From Chalara sp. BL73 (taxonomy: Eukaryota > Ascomycota > Leotiomycetes > Helotiales): DNA of 64,000 nucleotides. Shown here one piece after another: positions 49,780 through 62,032 of the stretch. The position numbers and the translations under genes were made by a program. The stretch lies in the NCBI GenBank assembly GCA_918026815.1, contig CAKJVC010000061.1:186001-250000 (forward strand), written 5' to 3'. Every line of letters starts with the position of its first letter. The stretch's first letter is position 1. The notes below the pieces were generated by a model. The model saw only the letters and a list, made by a program, of their open reading frames with translations. It had not been told where the DNA came from and ran no database searches.

Positions 49780-52700
49780 ATGTCGTCAGGAACAAAGCAG
49801 ACGTCAGATGCAGGAAATGGTGCTTCGAGCAATCCTGAACCTTTCTATACCAACGAGGATGTCGCAGTTCTTCATGAAATCGTGCTCCTCGCGCAAGAGC
49901 TGCTGCCAAATTTGCCTGAACGGGAAAGGCTGCCAACAAACGCGCTATTTGGCGCATACTATGAAATCCTCCCTCAACTCGGACTTAACGCAGATCATGA
50001 CAACCGCTATGCTCGGATCCTGTTTAAAATTGGAGGCCTTGGAGCGCCAGAGGGACTATATGAGAGGTTCGAAGCTATTTTGTCGAGAATGGGAATTGAA
50101 ATCGAGCTGGAGGAGCCTGAAAAGGAGGTCGACGCCTATGACGAACCACAGAGAAATAATGAATATACCAACCTGGAGCGGTATGCTCGACCACAAACTG
50201 GACGAAGACGCAAGTCCGAAAGCACATTATGGGATATTGAGATACAACAGCGCCAGCAAACCGGACCAAGGCGCAACTCGTTCTCGGAGCTCAACCTACC
50301 TACAACTACCCTCAGCGAGAATACCAATCCAGCAGAATCTATTTCTCGGCAACATAGTCAGGAAAGGATGTCTGATGAGGCGCTCAATGAAGATGATCTT
50401 CCTGACCACAATGTTAGAGCCTGGCTAGCTTCGAGGCCTGGCGAAGCAAGACAAGAGCGGGCAGGATCCGTGTCAACACATGGAAGCTTACGGATCCGTC
50501 GGCGATCACCCCCTTTCTCACAACATCATCACACTCAAACGAACCCTTCTGTTCCGTCAGACGAGTTTCTTTCTCCAAGCGAGGTGACAGCAGTCACTTC
50601 GGCCCTGGAGCATACCTCTGAATCAATCCAAATGTTCATGGGGATTCCATCCGATGAGACAGCGAGCAACTTGATGTATATAAAAGCCTCACTATTTCGC
50701 CAACATCGTATGAGCTATTCGACCAAACATGTATTCCAACTGTGGCGGGATCACACCTCGCAACTCCAGGAGGACAATTATAATTTAGGTATTATAGCCG
50801 TTCACGAGGAGAAAAGGTTCCTTCTCCTCACGAAATTGAGAACATGGAGATCACGTGTAGCTGATACGCAAAAACATAGCGAAACAGCAATCTTCTTTTT
50901 CAAGCTCGAACAGCGCACCCAGATGTTCCGTGATTTAATGCTAATGCATAAAGCATTTTCACACTGGAGGGAAGTTACTAGCGAAGAAGTCGCACGGACA
51001 TCATTTGCTCGAAGGCATATTTTACGAACACGAACTTTCAACGCCTGGAGAGAATACACGGTTGTCAATGAATTCAAGATCAGACGACAGAGGATGAGAA
51101 AGTTTTTTTCGCTTTGGAAAACCCGCCACTTCGAGGCCTCAGCCAATGCAGTTTCGGCTTTACAGAAACATGAAGGTGACTTAGCTAGGAAAGTACGCTT
51201 GGTATGGGTTGAAAAAGTGAGAAGTAGAAAGGCTACAAATTGGCGGCACGCAGTCATCAAGCAACGGGCGTTAGCCAGTTGGATAATTAAATGCCAAAAT
51301 ACTGAGTACAGCTATGTTGTTGCGAATGATCAAAGGCGTTGCTGGCTTTTGCAGCACGTTTTGCAACTTTGGAGAAAAGAATACAATACACATGTCAATC
51401 ACAGCAATGAAGCAACTCGGCATGCAGAAATTCGTATTTGCTCGAATGCACTTAGAAAGTGGAGAGTAGAGAATCAGGTCAAGCCTGCAAAAACCATGTT
51501 ACAAACTGATGTGAATTGGCGATTACTTAGAGAAGTTTTCGCACTTTGGCTACATCGTTGTAGACAAGAAAGGCATTCGACTGAGGTTTTCAACAGGAAG
51601 ATTGTCCAAAAGTCATTTACAATATGGCACCAGAAAGCTGGGTTAGAATTACTACACTCTCAACAGGAAAACCACGCTACTGAGGCTGACCGCTTGAGGA
51701 TTCTCCGAGAAGGATTGGTTATTTGGCGTGAAAAGACACGCGTGCAACTACTTCATGCCCAGCAAGAACATGAAGCTGCCATTTTTGACCAACAGAGGAT
51801 TCTACGAAGAGTCTGCAAAACTTGGCGAGAAAAAACAACCTTCGAACTCTTTGTTTCTGCGCAGGAGAGAAAAGCTGTCGCTATAGATCGCCTAAGAATT
51901 TTGCGTGAAGCTTGGATAAATTGGCGTCATAAATCTCGACTTCGAGTTGTGTCTGCTGCGATCAATGAGCGTGTTGTACGCGAAGCTGTATATAAATGGG
52001 CTCTTGGAGAACGTATATTTTATGCCAAGCGACAATTCGGCATCAGGATTTTGCGCAATTGCCTTGCGCTATGGATAGGCAAGTGCAAAGCCTCTAAAGA
52101 GCTCCGATTGAATTTGGATGACATTGCCCAAGACTTCACTGTTCGAAGAGCTCAAGGGCATGCTTTAAATCGATGGATTACTTGGGCAAAGATGCACCAG
52201 CAGCGGGACGCTGATGCTGTAAATATTTATGGAAGTAGACTTCTGCGAGGACTGGTTGCTCAATGGTCAGAGCGTGCTCAACATCTTCAGGGACTGCAAA
52301 AGCGATCTCAGAATGCCGAATTCTACTTCGTTACTGTGAGAATGTTGAAGCGTTGGAGAATCTCGACCCATGATTCAAGGCGCGAAAAACGAAAAGCAGC
52401 ATATGCACAGGTTCGTAGAATGATCAAGATGGGTTTGGCTAAAGACATTCTGCTTATTTGGCGACAAAGAGCGCTGAAATTAATGGATTCAGAAGCCCAA
52501 GCATTAGAGATGCGCCGAAATAAGGACGTGATCACTGGGATGAATATATTTGATCGTTGGCGCGCTCGAACTGAAGATATCGTAGAAATGGAGTCTTTAT
52601 GGCGAGAAAAGGTGTTGCAGAAGCAATACACTGTATGGAGAGATCGGTCTTCTGCATTTAAGGATTTGGAAGTTGAAGCTATAATCAATTATCAAGAACG

Positions 52701-53238
52701 TCAGCAGTCCCGAGCAGTCAAAAGATGGAGCCTCTTAAGTCTTCAACAAACAGGTCGCTCACATTATGCATCGGAAATAAGGGAAAAGAATGTCAAACGG
52801 ACATTTAGGAAAACCTTTACATACTGGCACCAAAGGACAGTACAGAAAAGACCATATATGCGTTCCAGCACTCAAGAGCCGGAAACCTTGGAAGACATTG
52901 CAAGAGCTGAAGCGTGGTCTGAGCCTGGGGAAGAGCTGGCGGCCGATGGATGGGGGAAAGCCTCAAATATTGGGATTCCACCAAGTCCTATACCTGGATA
53001 TCTTAGCACGCCATCGAAGAGAATGGAGAGAATTGCTGCCGCTGCCGTGAGGTTCTCCTCTACGACACCAAAAGCTCCTCTGTCTACCCCGTTTGAACGA
53101 CACCTTCGTGCTCAATATTCTGGAGGAACACTATCATCTATTCGATCCGGGCCAGGAAGAATTAGGTTAAGTATGGGTGCTGGGTTTGCAGACATTGTAT
53201 CAAAAAAAGTAAAAGATGATGAGAAAGAAGACCGATAA
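49780..53238 (+). CDS. SFI1: Spindle pole body protein Sfi1 (centrin-binding repeats)
   Basis: Long helical protein of the spindle-pole-body half-bridge; each repeat binds one centrin (Cdc31) and allows pole duplication. Single exon, 1152 aa. Residues 1-290 form an N-terminal domain (NEDVAVLHEIVLLAQELLP; then Ser/Arg-rich linkers). From about 300 to 1060 there are some twenty Sfi1 repeats marked by a Trp in a LxxxWR pattern every 23-35 residues (HVFQLWRDHT, LVIWREKTR, KTWREKTT, LLIWRQRALK). The C-terminal 100 residues are Ser/Thr/Pro-rich, as expected for a phosphoregulated tail. The absence of introns in a 3.5-kb gene is unusual for this window. Confidence 0.95.
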   Translation: MSSGTKQTSDAGNGASSNPEPFYTNEDVAVLHEIVLLAQELLPNLPERERLPTNALFGAYYEILPQLGLNADHDNRYARILFKIGGLGAPEGLYERFEAILSRMGIEIELEEPEKEVDAYDEPQRNNEYTNLERYARPQTGRRRKSESTLWDIEIQQRQQTGPRRNSFSELNLPTTTLSENTNPAESISRQHSQERMSDEALNEDDLPDHNVRAWLASRPGEARQERAGSVSTHGSLRIRRRSPPFSQHHHTQTNPSVPSDEFLSPSEVTAVTSALEHTSESIQMFMGIPSDETASNLMYIKASLFRQHRMSYSTKHVFQLWRDHTSQLQEDNYNLGIIAVHEEKRFLLLTKLRTWRSRVADTQKHSETAIFFFKLEQRTQMFRDLMLMHKAFSHWREVTSEEVARTSFARRHILRTRTFNAWREYTVVNEFKIRRQRMRKFFSLWKTRHFEASANAVSALQKHEGDLARKVRLVWVEKVRSRKATNWRHAVIKQRALASWIIKCQNTEYSYVVANDQRRCWLLQHVLQLWRKEYNTHVNHSNEATRHAEIRICSNALRKWRVENQVKPAKTMLQTDVNWRLLREVFALWLHRCRQERHSTEVFNRKIVQKSFTIWHQKAGLELLHSQQENHATEADRLRILREGLVIWREKTRVQLLHAQQEHEAAIFDQQRILRRVCKTWREKTTFELFVSAQERKAVAIDRLRILREAWINWRHKSRLRVVSAAINERVVREAVYKWALGERIFYAKRQFGIRILRNCLALWIGKCKASKELRLNLDDIAQDFTVRRAQGHALNRWITWAKMHQQRDADAVNIYGSRLLRGLVAQWSERAQHLQGLQKRSQNAEFYFVTVRMLKRWRISTHDSRREKRKAAYAQVRRMIKMGLAKDILLIWRQRALKLMDSEAQALEMRRNKDVITGMNIFDRWRARTEDIVEMESLWREKVLQKQYTVWRDRSSAFKDLEVEAIINYQERQQSRAVKRWSLLSLQQTGRSHYASEIREKNVKRTFRKTFTYWHQRTVQKRPYMRSSTQEPETLEDIARAEAWSEPGEELAADGWGKASNIGIPPSPIPGYLSTPSKRMERIAAAAVRFSSTTPKAPLSTPFERHLRAQYSGGTLSSIRSGPGRIRLSMGAGFADIVSKKVKDDEKEDR

Positions 53239-53773
53239 GCTTATCACAGATTCTTGTTATGTATTTTAGCGTGCATGGAGCATTGTGCATGGCGTTGTGG
53301 ATTAGCGTTTGATAGGTTTCTCTGGATACCCATGGCATGGGTCTTTGGCATCTGCATAAGGTTTAACCAATGGGCATAATGAACCAAAGGTGTGTGGGCA
53401 AAGTAGGTAGGAGTAGTTGTGTATCTGAAAACTAGAAACTCTTATCTACGCATCTCATAGCATAATATCAAACTTGTGAATGGGTAGAATTAACTTGCAG
53501 TAGGAGTTCTCAACATTGCCAGATCACTGCGCGGCTACCCTGTAAATTAAAACCTCTTGTCTTGACTTCCTCTGCCTCGCGTACGACGTAGCCTCACCTC
53601 ATTTGCGACACAGCCTGGTGGCATCCGAGGTTGAGCAACATCAATAAAAACACAACATCTCGCTCTATGATAGTGGGCCTACTTAGCAGTGACGGCGGCC
53701 TACTCATTCAAACAGAAATCTCTTTCAACAAAGTTATACGCGCATAAGTCTGCCATGCTCTCTGATCAATAGC
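53239..53773. other. Intergenic SFI1 - RAV1
   Basis: Both genes are on the plus strand. No gene, tRNA or repeat recognised; presumed RAV1 promoter. Confidence 0.5.
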
Positions 53774-56700
53774 ATGAGAGCTGTGCTTCCTGGAAAGCCA
53801 CGGGCCAAGCTCCGGGCTGTCTGTACAGGATATTGGGATGACCGAAGGCTCATTGTATGTTCTGCCTGCTAACGAAATCAGGAATGTGGCATACTTATGT
53901 ACAAGTAGGCTTATATTACTGGAAATGCTTTCGTAATTCTTACGGGACCGGACACAATTCTACAAACGATATATGATGACAGCGAACAGCAGCTTGAAGC
54001 TATTTCCATTGACGAGGCGACTGGAAAGATAGCAACGTGTACAGAGTCTGAGATACGTGTCTACGCGCCCTACGGCCAGGGCGAGAATGCGCTGAAGGTA
54101 CTACTCATATTGGCCGCATACAAGGATGGAGGCTAACTAGGAACTAGTGGTCCTTGCAACATAGCTTTACAAACAGCGAAGAGAAGAAAGGGCCTGTATC
54201 CACGATATCATGGGGGGGTTCGGAAGAGCTATTGGTGGGAGGAGGCTCTCTAACACTATACTCTACACAAGATAAACCAGCCGAAATCTGGAAGACAGAG
54301 CTTGCAAATGATGTCAAGTTTGCGAACTTCTCATATGATTCCGCATATGTTGCTTCGACTGGAAGGTACGATCGACTTGTCAAGATATGGAGGAGACTTT
54401 CCTTTGGCGCGGACGATACACGTTTCGACTTTAGTTATTTACCACATCCGGCTACTGTGACTAATATTCACTGGCGGAATCCATATCATGTGGAGCAATC
54501 GCTCGACAATGTCCTATACTCGTTTTGCGCAGACAATGTAGTTAGAATATGGTCTGCTACGGATCCACATGGTTTGCAGACCCTACAACTCTGGGCACAA
54601 ATTGATTTGCAAGAGTCAATACAAGCCCGAGGACTCCATCCAGCTTCAGCTGCACGATTTGCTTTTATCGTTGATGGTCGAGACTTTATGCTTGCTACCG
54701 AGCATGCCGTTCAAGCTAGAGCAAGTGATGGTAAGGAAGACGATGCGCTTTCGCATTTGATAGAGGTCGCCACACGAACCCCTGAAATTTGTATTGTCTT
54801 GGATGATCAAGGCCGTATGTCTGCATGGGGACTGGAGAACGTTGGCGGCAAAACGCGGCAAAAAACAAACGTTTTCAATGTTGCTCATGTTGATGGTATA
54901 AACCTCAGTCTACCAGAGTCTCGCGATGATTTGAGCCATGTACAATTCTACAACTTTTGCAATAAATCTGGTGGAGATCTCAATGTTCTGGTACATCATT
55001 TTGATGGCAGAATAGAAGTCTTCGAGAGCGATGTGGCCAATCTCTTTGATCCCTCCCCGAGATCCCAACGTTTTACATCCAAAGCTGTATGGACCGGACA
55101 TTCAGCCGGGGTTAAGAAAATTGTGCGTAATGTCAGTGGACAAGCTGTCGTATCACGCACTGATGCAAACGAAAGTATTCTCTGGAGCCATATGGACCTC
55201 GAGGGAGGTACTTCTGTGTTTCGCGAGAGCATCATAACGCAAGAAGATCACATCCATAGAATCTGTGTTTTGCGTCAAGGACGATTTGTCGTATTTCTAC
55301 ACCATGATAAAATAACCTTGTGGGGTACACAATCTTTCAATAGTGTTCTTCTATCATCTCTTCACTACGAAGCTGTGGGAAAGCCTCTATGTGTTCTCAT
55401 TTTGCCAGAGGTGATAAAGGGGAGCCCTGTTGCTCATGTGGCTACAGTCACTTCAAAAATGAAGGGTATAGTATGGGAGATTCAATTACCGCATGACCAG
55501 GGAAAGATTGCTGACGGCAATGGCCATCACAACACGTCAGTCCGCGAGTTCTGCCGCTTTGATCTTGGTGATTCAGACGATCTTGCGTATGTCCTTCCTG
55601 TAGATCCAGCAGGATCTCCGCCCATGGTATCCGGATTCTTGGACACGTTCGCGAGAGACATTGCTATTTCATATACAAAATCGGGCCTGGTTCGCTCTTG
55701 GACAGCGCGAGTTGACACTGATGTCCAGAAAGTGGAGTGGCTGGAGACATGCTCCGTTGCTACGGGTATTTGTGAGCCCGCCCTTGCTAGCGGAAGTTCG
55801 ATCAGAAAGGCTGCTCTTGTAACATCGACAAGATCTGAGTTGACTATATGGGACGTAAGAGGTGCTCAACTTGAATTTTCGGAGAATTATGAAGCTCAAG
55901 ATTACATCCAAGACTTGGATTGGACATCAACGCCCGACGACCAATCTATTCTCGCAGTGGGCTTTCGATTCCGAGTCCTATTGCTCGCACAAATGAGATT
56001 TGATTACCTTAATCATGGTCCTGCATGGGCAGTGGTTAGAGAGCTGAACATTCGTGATCTAACGCCACATCCGATTGGCGACTCAACTTGGCTGAGCAAT
56101 GGTAACTTAATCATCGGTGCCGGAAATCAATTGTTTTTATATGATAAAGAGGTAGATCAAAATACTCGTGTGGTAACTGATCTTGGCCTCCCTCATCGAA
56201 AGAAGAGTTGGGACCTTTTCGAAGTTGTGACAAGGCTGAATGGTCCTTTGCCAGCTTACCACCCACAATTCTTGTCTCAATGCATTCTTGCTGGTAAAAG
56301 TGTTCTAGTTCAGCGAGTCTTGGTTGCCTTATACAAGATTCTCAAATACCATATGGAAGACGAGATGATAGACAACCATGTTGGCTTGGAGATGGAAGAG
56401 TTCTATACTGCTATCGAAGTAAGAATAAACGCATCTAAGCTTTCCCTTAAAGCTAACAATATCAGTCCTTGCAATCTTCCAAAGCAGCCACCAAGTCTTC
56501 TAGATCATTTGGTATCTTCTCTGGTGGCGACGATGACGAGGCTGAAACCGTAACGGAAAGTGTTGCATCATCCATCAATGAGAAGCTGACCACTGTTGCG
56601 CTACCGCAGCTATCGAGGCAGGAGCAAATCCACTTAGCAGACATTGTTGAGTGTGTTGCCATTGTAGAGAAGCAGAGAAGATCAATGGATGATAACGCCG

Positions 56701-58014
56701 CGAGATATATGCTCTTCTTCCGGCAGCATTCTCTAAATCGTGGCAGGCCAAAAGAATCGCCGTTATCCTGGAGGGAGATCAATTGGGCATACCACAGCAA
56801 TAGCCAGGACATTCTGGTTGATATTGTGACCAGCCAATTTCACGGAAAAGTTCTTTGGGAGCACGCTCGGGAAAGCGGCATGTTTATGTGGTTAACTGAT
56901 TCTGCAGCTTTGGTACGTGATGGGATCAGGGCTGTACAAGGATTTACTGACAAGGTACTCCGTAGAAAGCACAATTTGAAGTTATTGCTCGGAACGAATA
57001 CACTAAAGCTGAACCGAAAAATCCGATCAATTGCAGTCTGTTTTATCTTGCCCTCAAGAAAAAGGCCGTCCTTCAGGGATTGTGGCGTATGGCTGGTTGG
57101 AACAAAGAGCAAGCTGCTACGATCAGGTTATTCTCTAATAACTTCCAGGAGAAGAAATGGAGGACTGCAGCCTTGAAGAATGCCTATGCTCTACTTGGAA
57201 AGCATAGACATGGTATATACGTTGCCCATCATATTTGAACGTAGGCTGATTTGAACACAGAATATGCTGCTGCTTTCTTTCTTTTAGCAGACTGTTTGAA
57301 AGATGCTGTCAACGTAATACTAAATCAGCTCAAAGACCTGCAGCTTGCGATTGCTGTGACAAGAGTATATGAGGGCGAGCGCGGACCTGTATTGAAGGAG
57401 CTTCTTGAAGAAAAAGTCCTGCCCCTGGCTGCCCAGGAAGGAAATAGATGGTTGGCATCTTGGGCATTCTGGATGCTACACAGAAGAGATATGTCTGTGC
57501 GAGCTTTAATCGTAGACTATATCCGGCCCTTTGCTATCATCACACAGCTAATTTTAACCAGTCGCCCGTGTACACTTTATTGGAAACACCACATACCCCA
57601 GATTTACAATCTAAGCTTTTCCTGACCGACGATCCTGCACTCGTCATTCTATATTCACAACTCCGACAAAAAACTCTGCAAACACTGCAAGGCGCGTCAA
57701 AGGTAACGCCAAAGATCGAGTGGGCATTCGTTCTTCATAATGCTCGGCTTTATGACCGTATGGGGTGTGACCTACTCGCTTTAGATCTCGTTCGTAATTG
57801 GGAGTTCCTCCTTCCTGCTCCCAAGACTTTCAAGAACATTGGCGGCCAAGCAGACCCAAGACAGCTGCTCAGGCGACGCAGTTCTCTCGTTGTTGCAGAC
57901 TTGCCTATTTCAAGTATGCCATTAGATATGAAATCAGGCAGAGTACACAAACCTCCTCCAAGTGTGTTTGAAGAGCCGGAGTCCAGCTCTTTGCTCGATA
58001 GTTTTGGGTTTTAG
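53774..58014 (+). CDS. RAV1: RAVE complex subunit Rav1 (DmX/rabconnectin-3 family)
   Basis: Scaffold of the RAVE complex that reassembles the V1 and Vo sectors of the vacuolar H+-ATPase. Exons 53774-53854, 53909-54097, 54148-56418, 56466-56912, 56966-57212, 57261-57511, 57562-58014; 1312 aa. Exon 1 (MRAVLPGKPRAKLRAVCTGY) and exon 2 (GNAFVILTGPDTILQTIYDD) are supported by phase and by the family start. WD40-like propellers fill the first 700 residues (YDRLVKIWRR, DNVVRIWSATDP, ELTIWDVRGA). The Rav1p C-terminal helical domain follows (NRGRPKESPLSWREINWAYH, GKVLWEHARESGMFMWL, LQGLWRMAGWNKEQ). The four 3' introns (42-53 bp) break it into frames that look unrelated until spliced. Confidence 0.95.
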
Positions 58015-58470
58015 ATTGTGAAAATGCTTGGTGGTGGTACTGTGACGATAATTGTTGTAAGATATGAGGAAGATATATACCCAGGTTACAAAATGGAGCA
58101 TCAATGGAACGGAACTGATGCATAGCACCCGATTTTACTTTGTAGTGAGACTCAATCGTTCTATGCTCGTTTACAAATAGTCCAGTAAATGAAGTTAGAA
58201 GTGACATGCCACAGAGTACACCAGGAATGGCTCAAGCAGGTCTAACCCTAACACTAAATACAGGGTAACTCGGGCGTGTCGGGTTTACGACTTGTTTCTT
58301 GTCCCATTCTTGACTGTGCAATCAACCTCCCTTGCATGATGACGCGATATAGCTTGGTCAGCTCAAGAGGATCCCACTAACATTCTAATCATATTCCTCT
58401 GATGGAGAATAAGATGTAGCCACGATATCATTTTTCACCACTTCCCATAGAACAAAACCCCGCACACAAG
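58015..58470. other. Intergenic RAV1 - OPT transporter
   Basis: RAV1 3' UTR and the OPT-gene promoter. A short CTAACCCTAACA near 58242 resembles about two telomeric units but is too short to matter. Confidence 0.5.
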
Positions 58471-60860
58471 ATGGCACCGGACAGAGGTGGCCCCTCATAC
58501 CAATCTATCTCCCCTTCGGCGGACGACGACAACCCCACAGAGACCTTGGAGCAGGAACGACAATATAATGAAGCCTCGCACTTCATCGCCAGCCATGCTG
58601 CAGAAGGGCAAAACTTCACGTTCCGCGGCATACTCGTCGGTCTAGGTGTAGGCCTCATAATATGCTTTTCAAACATGTACTTTGGGCTACAGACTGGCTG
58701 GGTATCAAGTATGGCGATGCCTTCGTCGCTCATTGGCTTCGCTTTCTTCAAAACGGTCTCGAAGCATCTAGATCTGCCATTCACACCGGTGGAAAATGTA
58801 CTGGTGCAGACAGTCGCTGGTAGTATGGGGACCATGCCGCTCGGATGTGGGTTTGTAGGTGTTATGCCCGCGCTAAATTATATGTTACAACCTGAAGAAA
58901 ACGGACCGCTGTTCTTGAGCCTATGGAAATTGATATTATGGTCTCTTGGACTGTGTTTCTTTGGGGTGGTATTTGCGGTGCCGCTAAGGCGACAGGTTAT
59001 CATCAGAGAGAAGCTCAAGTTTCCTTCCGGGACAGCGACTGCATTAATGATTGGGGTGCTACATGGGAAGGAGACAACAGTTGAGGGACCGGTCAGAAGA
59101 CTCACCTCCCACAGTGCCGGGAATGAAGAATCTGCCCCTCGAACATCTGCAGAAAGTGAACCGGTAGATGTGGAAGAAGCAGGTAAAGCTCAGCAAAGTA
59201 GCTGGAAGTCTAAAGTCAAGCTTTTGGTCATATCTTTTACTGTTTCCGGGATATATACACTTGCTACGTACTTCTTCCCCATTTTACGAAATCTACCTAT
59301 TTTTGGGTGGACTCTTGCGAACTCGTGGCTTTGGACTCTCAATCCTTCTCTGGCCTATGTTGGTCAAGGAATTATCATGGGACCCGCGACCACTACGCAT
59401 ATGCTAATTGGAGCAATTGTTGGTTGGGGACTACTTTCCCCTTTGGCAAAATCGATGGGTTGGGCACCGGGTCCTGTTGTAGGTTGAACCTGTTTCTTTT
59501 TCTCGCATTCTAGTGCTTAATGCTGGAGCCTGAAGAACCTAAGTCTAAGTCTCTCTGCCGAGAATATAGCTCTCGCTGACCAACTGAACTCTGCTAATCC
59601 TTCATAATAGGATGATTGGGAGACCGGCAGTAAGGGCTGGATTGTTTGGATATCGCTTGCGATCATGCTTGCCGATGCAGTAATCAGCTTGGGATATATA
59701 GCTTCTCAACCGCTGGTCGCCTATGGCCCAGACCTATTTGGAGAAGTCAAGCAAAAGATTAGTAAGAGGGATTGGAAAGGTCTCTTGCTGCTTGCAACAT
59801 TCAGGAAGTCTTCCAAAGGATATGCACCACTAGGTGGTGGTGAAGATGATTCGTCTCTCAGCGACAGAACTCGATCGGATCCTCGGGAGAATCCAGCTGC
59901 GAGCGGCTTTCTGGTACAAGAGTCAAAAGATATTCCTGAGCCAGACGCGCCCCCAGAGCACTTAGTAAACAGCCAAACTGTCTGGGTTGGTCTAATCGCC
60001 TCGATTCTATTCTGTATAGGAAGTATCCGCATCGTGTTCGGAGCATTAATACCATTTTATGCCATCATAATCGCAGTATTCATGGCCCTGCTACTCTCCA
60101 TCATGGGGGTTCGCGCGCTTGGAGAGACTGACCTCAACCCTGTTTCAGGTATCAGTAAATTGGCTCAATTATTCTTTGCCGTCATCATCCCGCAGTCGAA
60201 CAAGAATTCTGTTCTTATCAACCTGATTGCAGGTGCTGTATCAGAGGCAGGTGCACTCCAAGCTGGCGATCTAATGCAAGATCTCAAAACAGGTCATCTT
60301 CTCGGCGCAGCGCCCAATGCCCAGTTCTGGGGCCAAATGATTGGGTCTGCAATCGGTGCCGTTGTTAGTGCGCTCATCTATAGACTCTACACAAGCGTCT
60401 ATGAAGTCCCTGGCAAGCTCTTTGAGGTGCCTACTGGATACGTCTGGATCTTCACGGCTAGGCTCGTGACGGGGAAAGGATTGCCTCCACTGGCCCTCGA
60501 GTGGTCGATGGGCGCTGCTGTGCTGTTCACAGGCCTGACGATTGCGAGGATCCTGGGTGCGGAGAAGAGGTGGCATCCTTACATCCCAGGTGGGATTGCT
60601 GTCGCCGTCGGTTAGTATCCTCTCATGTTTTACTTGCAGTTTGCCAAAACAGGAATGCTAACTTGTGGATAGGGATGTATAATGTCCCATCATTCACACT
60701 CGCCCGGGCGGTTGGTGGCTTTGTGAACTATTACTGGAAGCTATATAGAAAGCGAGAAGAGACGCCGATAGTGATCCTCGCTTCGGGTCTCATATTAGGA
60801 GAAGGGGTTGTCAGTATTGTGAATCTGATACTGGCGAGTGTCAATGCGCCGCATTTATGA
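58471..60860 (+). CDS. OPT-superfamily oligopeptide/metal-chelate transporter (YGL114W/YSL-like)
   Basis: Polytopic proton-coupled transporter of small peptides or metal-chelate complexes; substrate unknown. Exons 58471-59478, 59611-60610, 60673-60860 (introns 132 and 62 bp); 731 aa, within the usual range. The hydrophilic N-terminus (TLEQERQYNEASHFIASH) leads into FRGILVGLGVGLIICFSNMYFGLQTGW, of which the FSNMYFGLQTGW part is the strong OPT signature. Other family stretches: GTMPLGCGFVGVMPAL, KLKFPSGTATA, TGSKGWIVWISLAIMLAD, ALGETDLNPVSGISKLAQ, and the terminal GLILGEGVVSIVNLIL. I count roughly 13-16 hydrophobic segments and two cytosolic Ser-rich loops. The sequence is closer to the fungal YGL114W branch than to yeast Opt1/Opt2. 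Confidence 0.93.
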
Positions 60861-62032
60861 TAAATCAACCATATAAGACACGCATAGAAATTAATGAAAG
60901 CATTAGATCTTTAATAGCCATCATCTTTGCAGATGATAAATTTTGGAAACGAACTCGCATCCCCCCAGCCATGGCTGCCTGCAGTGTCCGACCAGGTAAT
61001 AGTTCCTCCCTAGATTCCATTCAGATAAAGAGCACCAGTCATCACTGGTAATCGACGTCATCTTACCAGAAACACAACACCTCTGGACTTCTCAGGGCAA
61101 GGAAGCTCACCGATAGCGAAATATGAATGTCAACAGTGATAGATAGCTCCCAATGCTAAACATGATGCCGCTGCGACAACCCAAAAGCCATATATACACA
61201 GCTCTGTCGAGGACAGCTACGCACCACGTGGGTGGTCATATACAGGCATCCTTCTCCACCAAGCCGATGTGCGCATTGCTTGTCTGAGACCGGCTCGCCA
61301 TGCAGGGAAAGGATGAACGAAGGAGGTGGCCGGCCGCTCTTATATACCCCTTTGAAAGAAGAAAAAAATATGAGCGCGAAAAGCCTTGGGAGAATGCGAG
61401 CGCTGAAAAGGGAAGTGTCGTGATTTAGCTATGTGTGAATACCAACGGGATAACCGCGCGCCCCGTTCTTTCATTCACCTTGGACGTGGCAGAATGTTCT
61501 ATATCCCTTGCGTATGATAAGTTCCCCCCCTTCTGCCCGGACCAGCCGGCCCGTCGTTCAGCAGCGGCAAAGCCGTCTGTCTATATGTGCGTTTGATACG
61601 CAAGCGTCACCCAGGACGGTGAAAGGCAGTCGTTACAGCCAATTCTTCTATGCGTTAACCACCATTGTCGGTAGTGAGCTCGAGGAATAGATAGTTAACG
61701 GATTTTTTGGTTGTGATTCATAGGGTTGGCAAAGGAGGGACAGAGGGAGTCATGGGAAGGTGCTTCGGGGTGTATATAGAAGTGATATGTGAAAGTTTGG
61801 CGAGAGTGAATTCCAAGGATCAGAAAGTAGGCCTTGTGCAAATAGGAGAGGACAATTGATATATTTGAAGGGTAGCTCTCGATTATCTATCATTACTTCA
61901 ACTGCAGGTTCCATCATCACTCGTATTCTGCTCCATCTAATAAAACATTACCATTAACCTCCTTTCTGGCGTGCGCCTAAGTGTGGTATCTAAAATAACG
62001 CCAAAAACTCCTCGCTTCAAAATGAGATGCAT
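60861..62032. other. Intergenic between convergent genes
   Basis: About 1.2 kb holding the 3' ends of the OPT gene and of the glycosyltransferase. It includes a CACGTG palindrome near 61224 and an A/G-rich stretch near 61350-61370. No gene supported. Confidence 0.45.

Noticed and set aside
58238..58256. Telomere-like CTAACCCTAACA
   Set aside because: Fewer than two full units, in an ordinary gene spacer; expected by chance.
61218..61232. CACGTG palindrome (E-box like)
   Set aside because: It lies between convergent 3' ends, far from any start codon.
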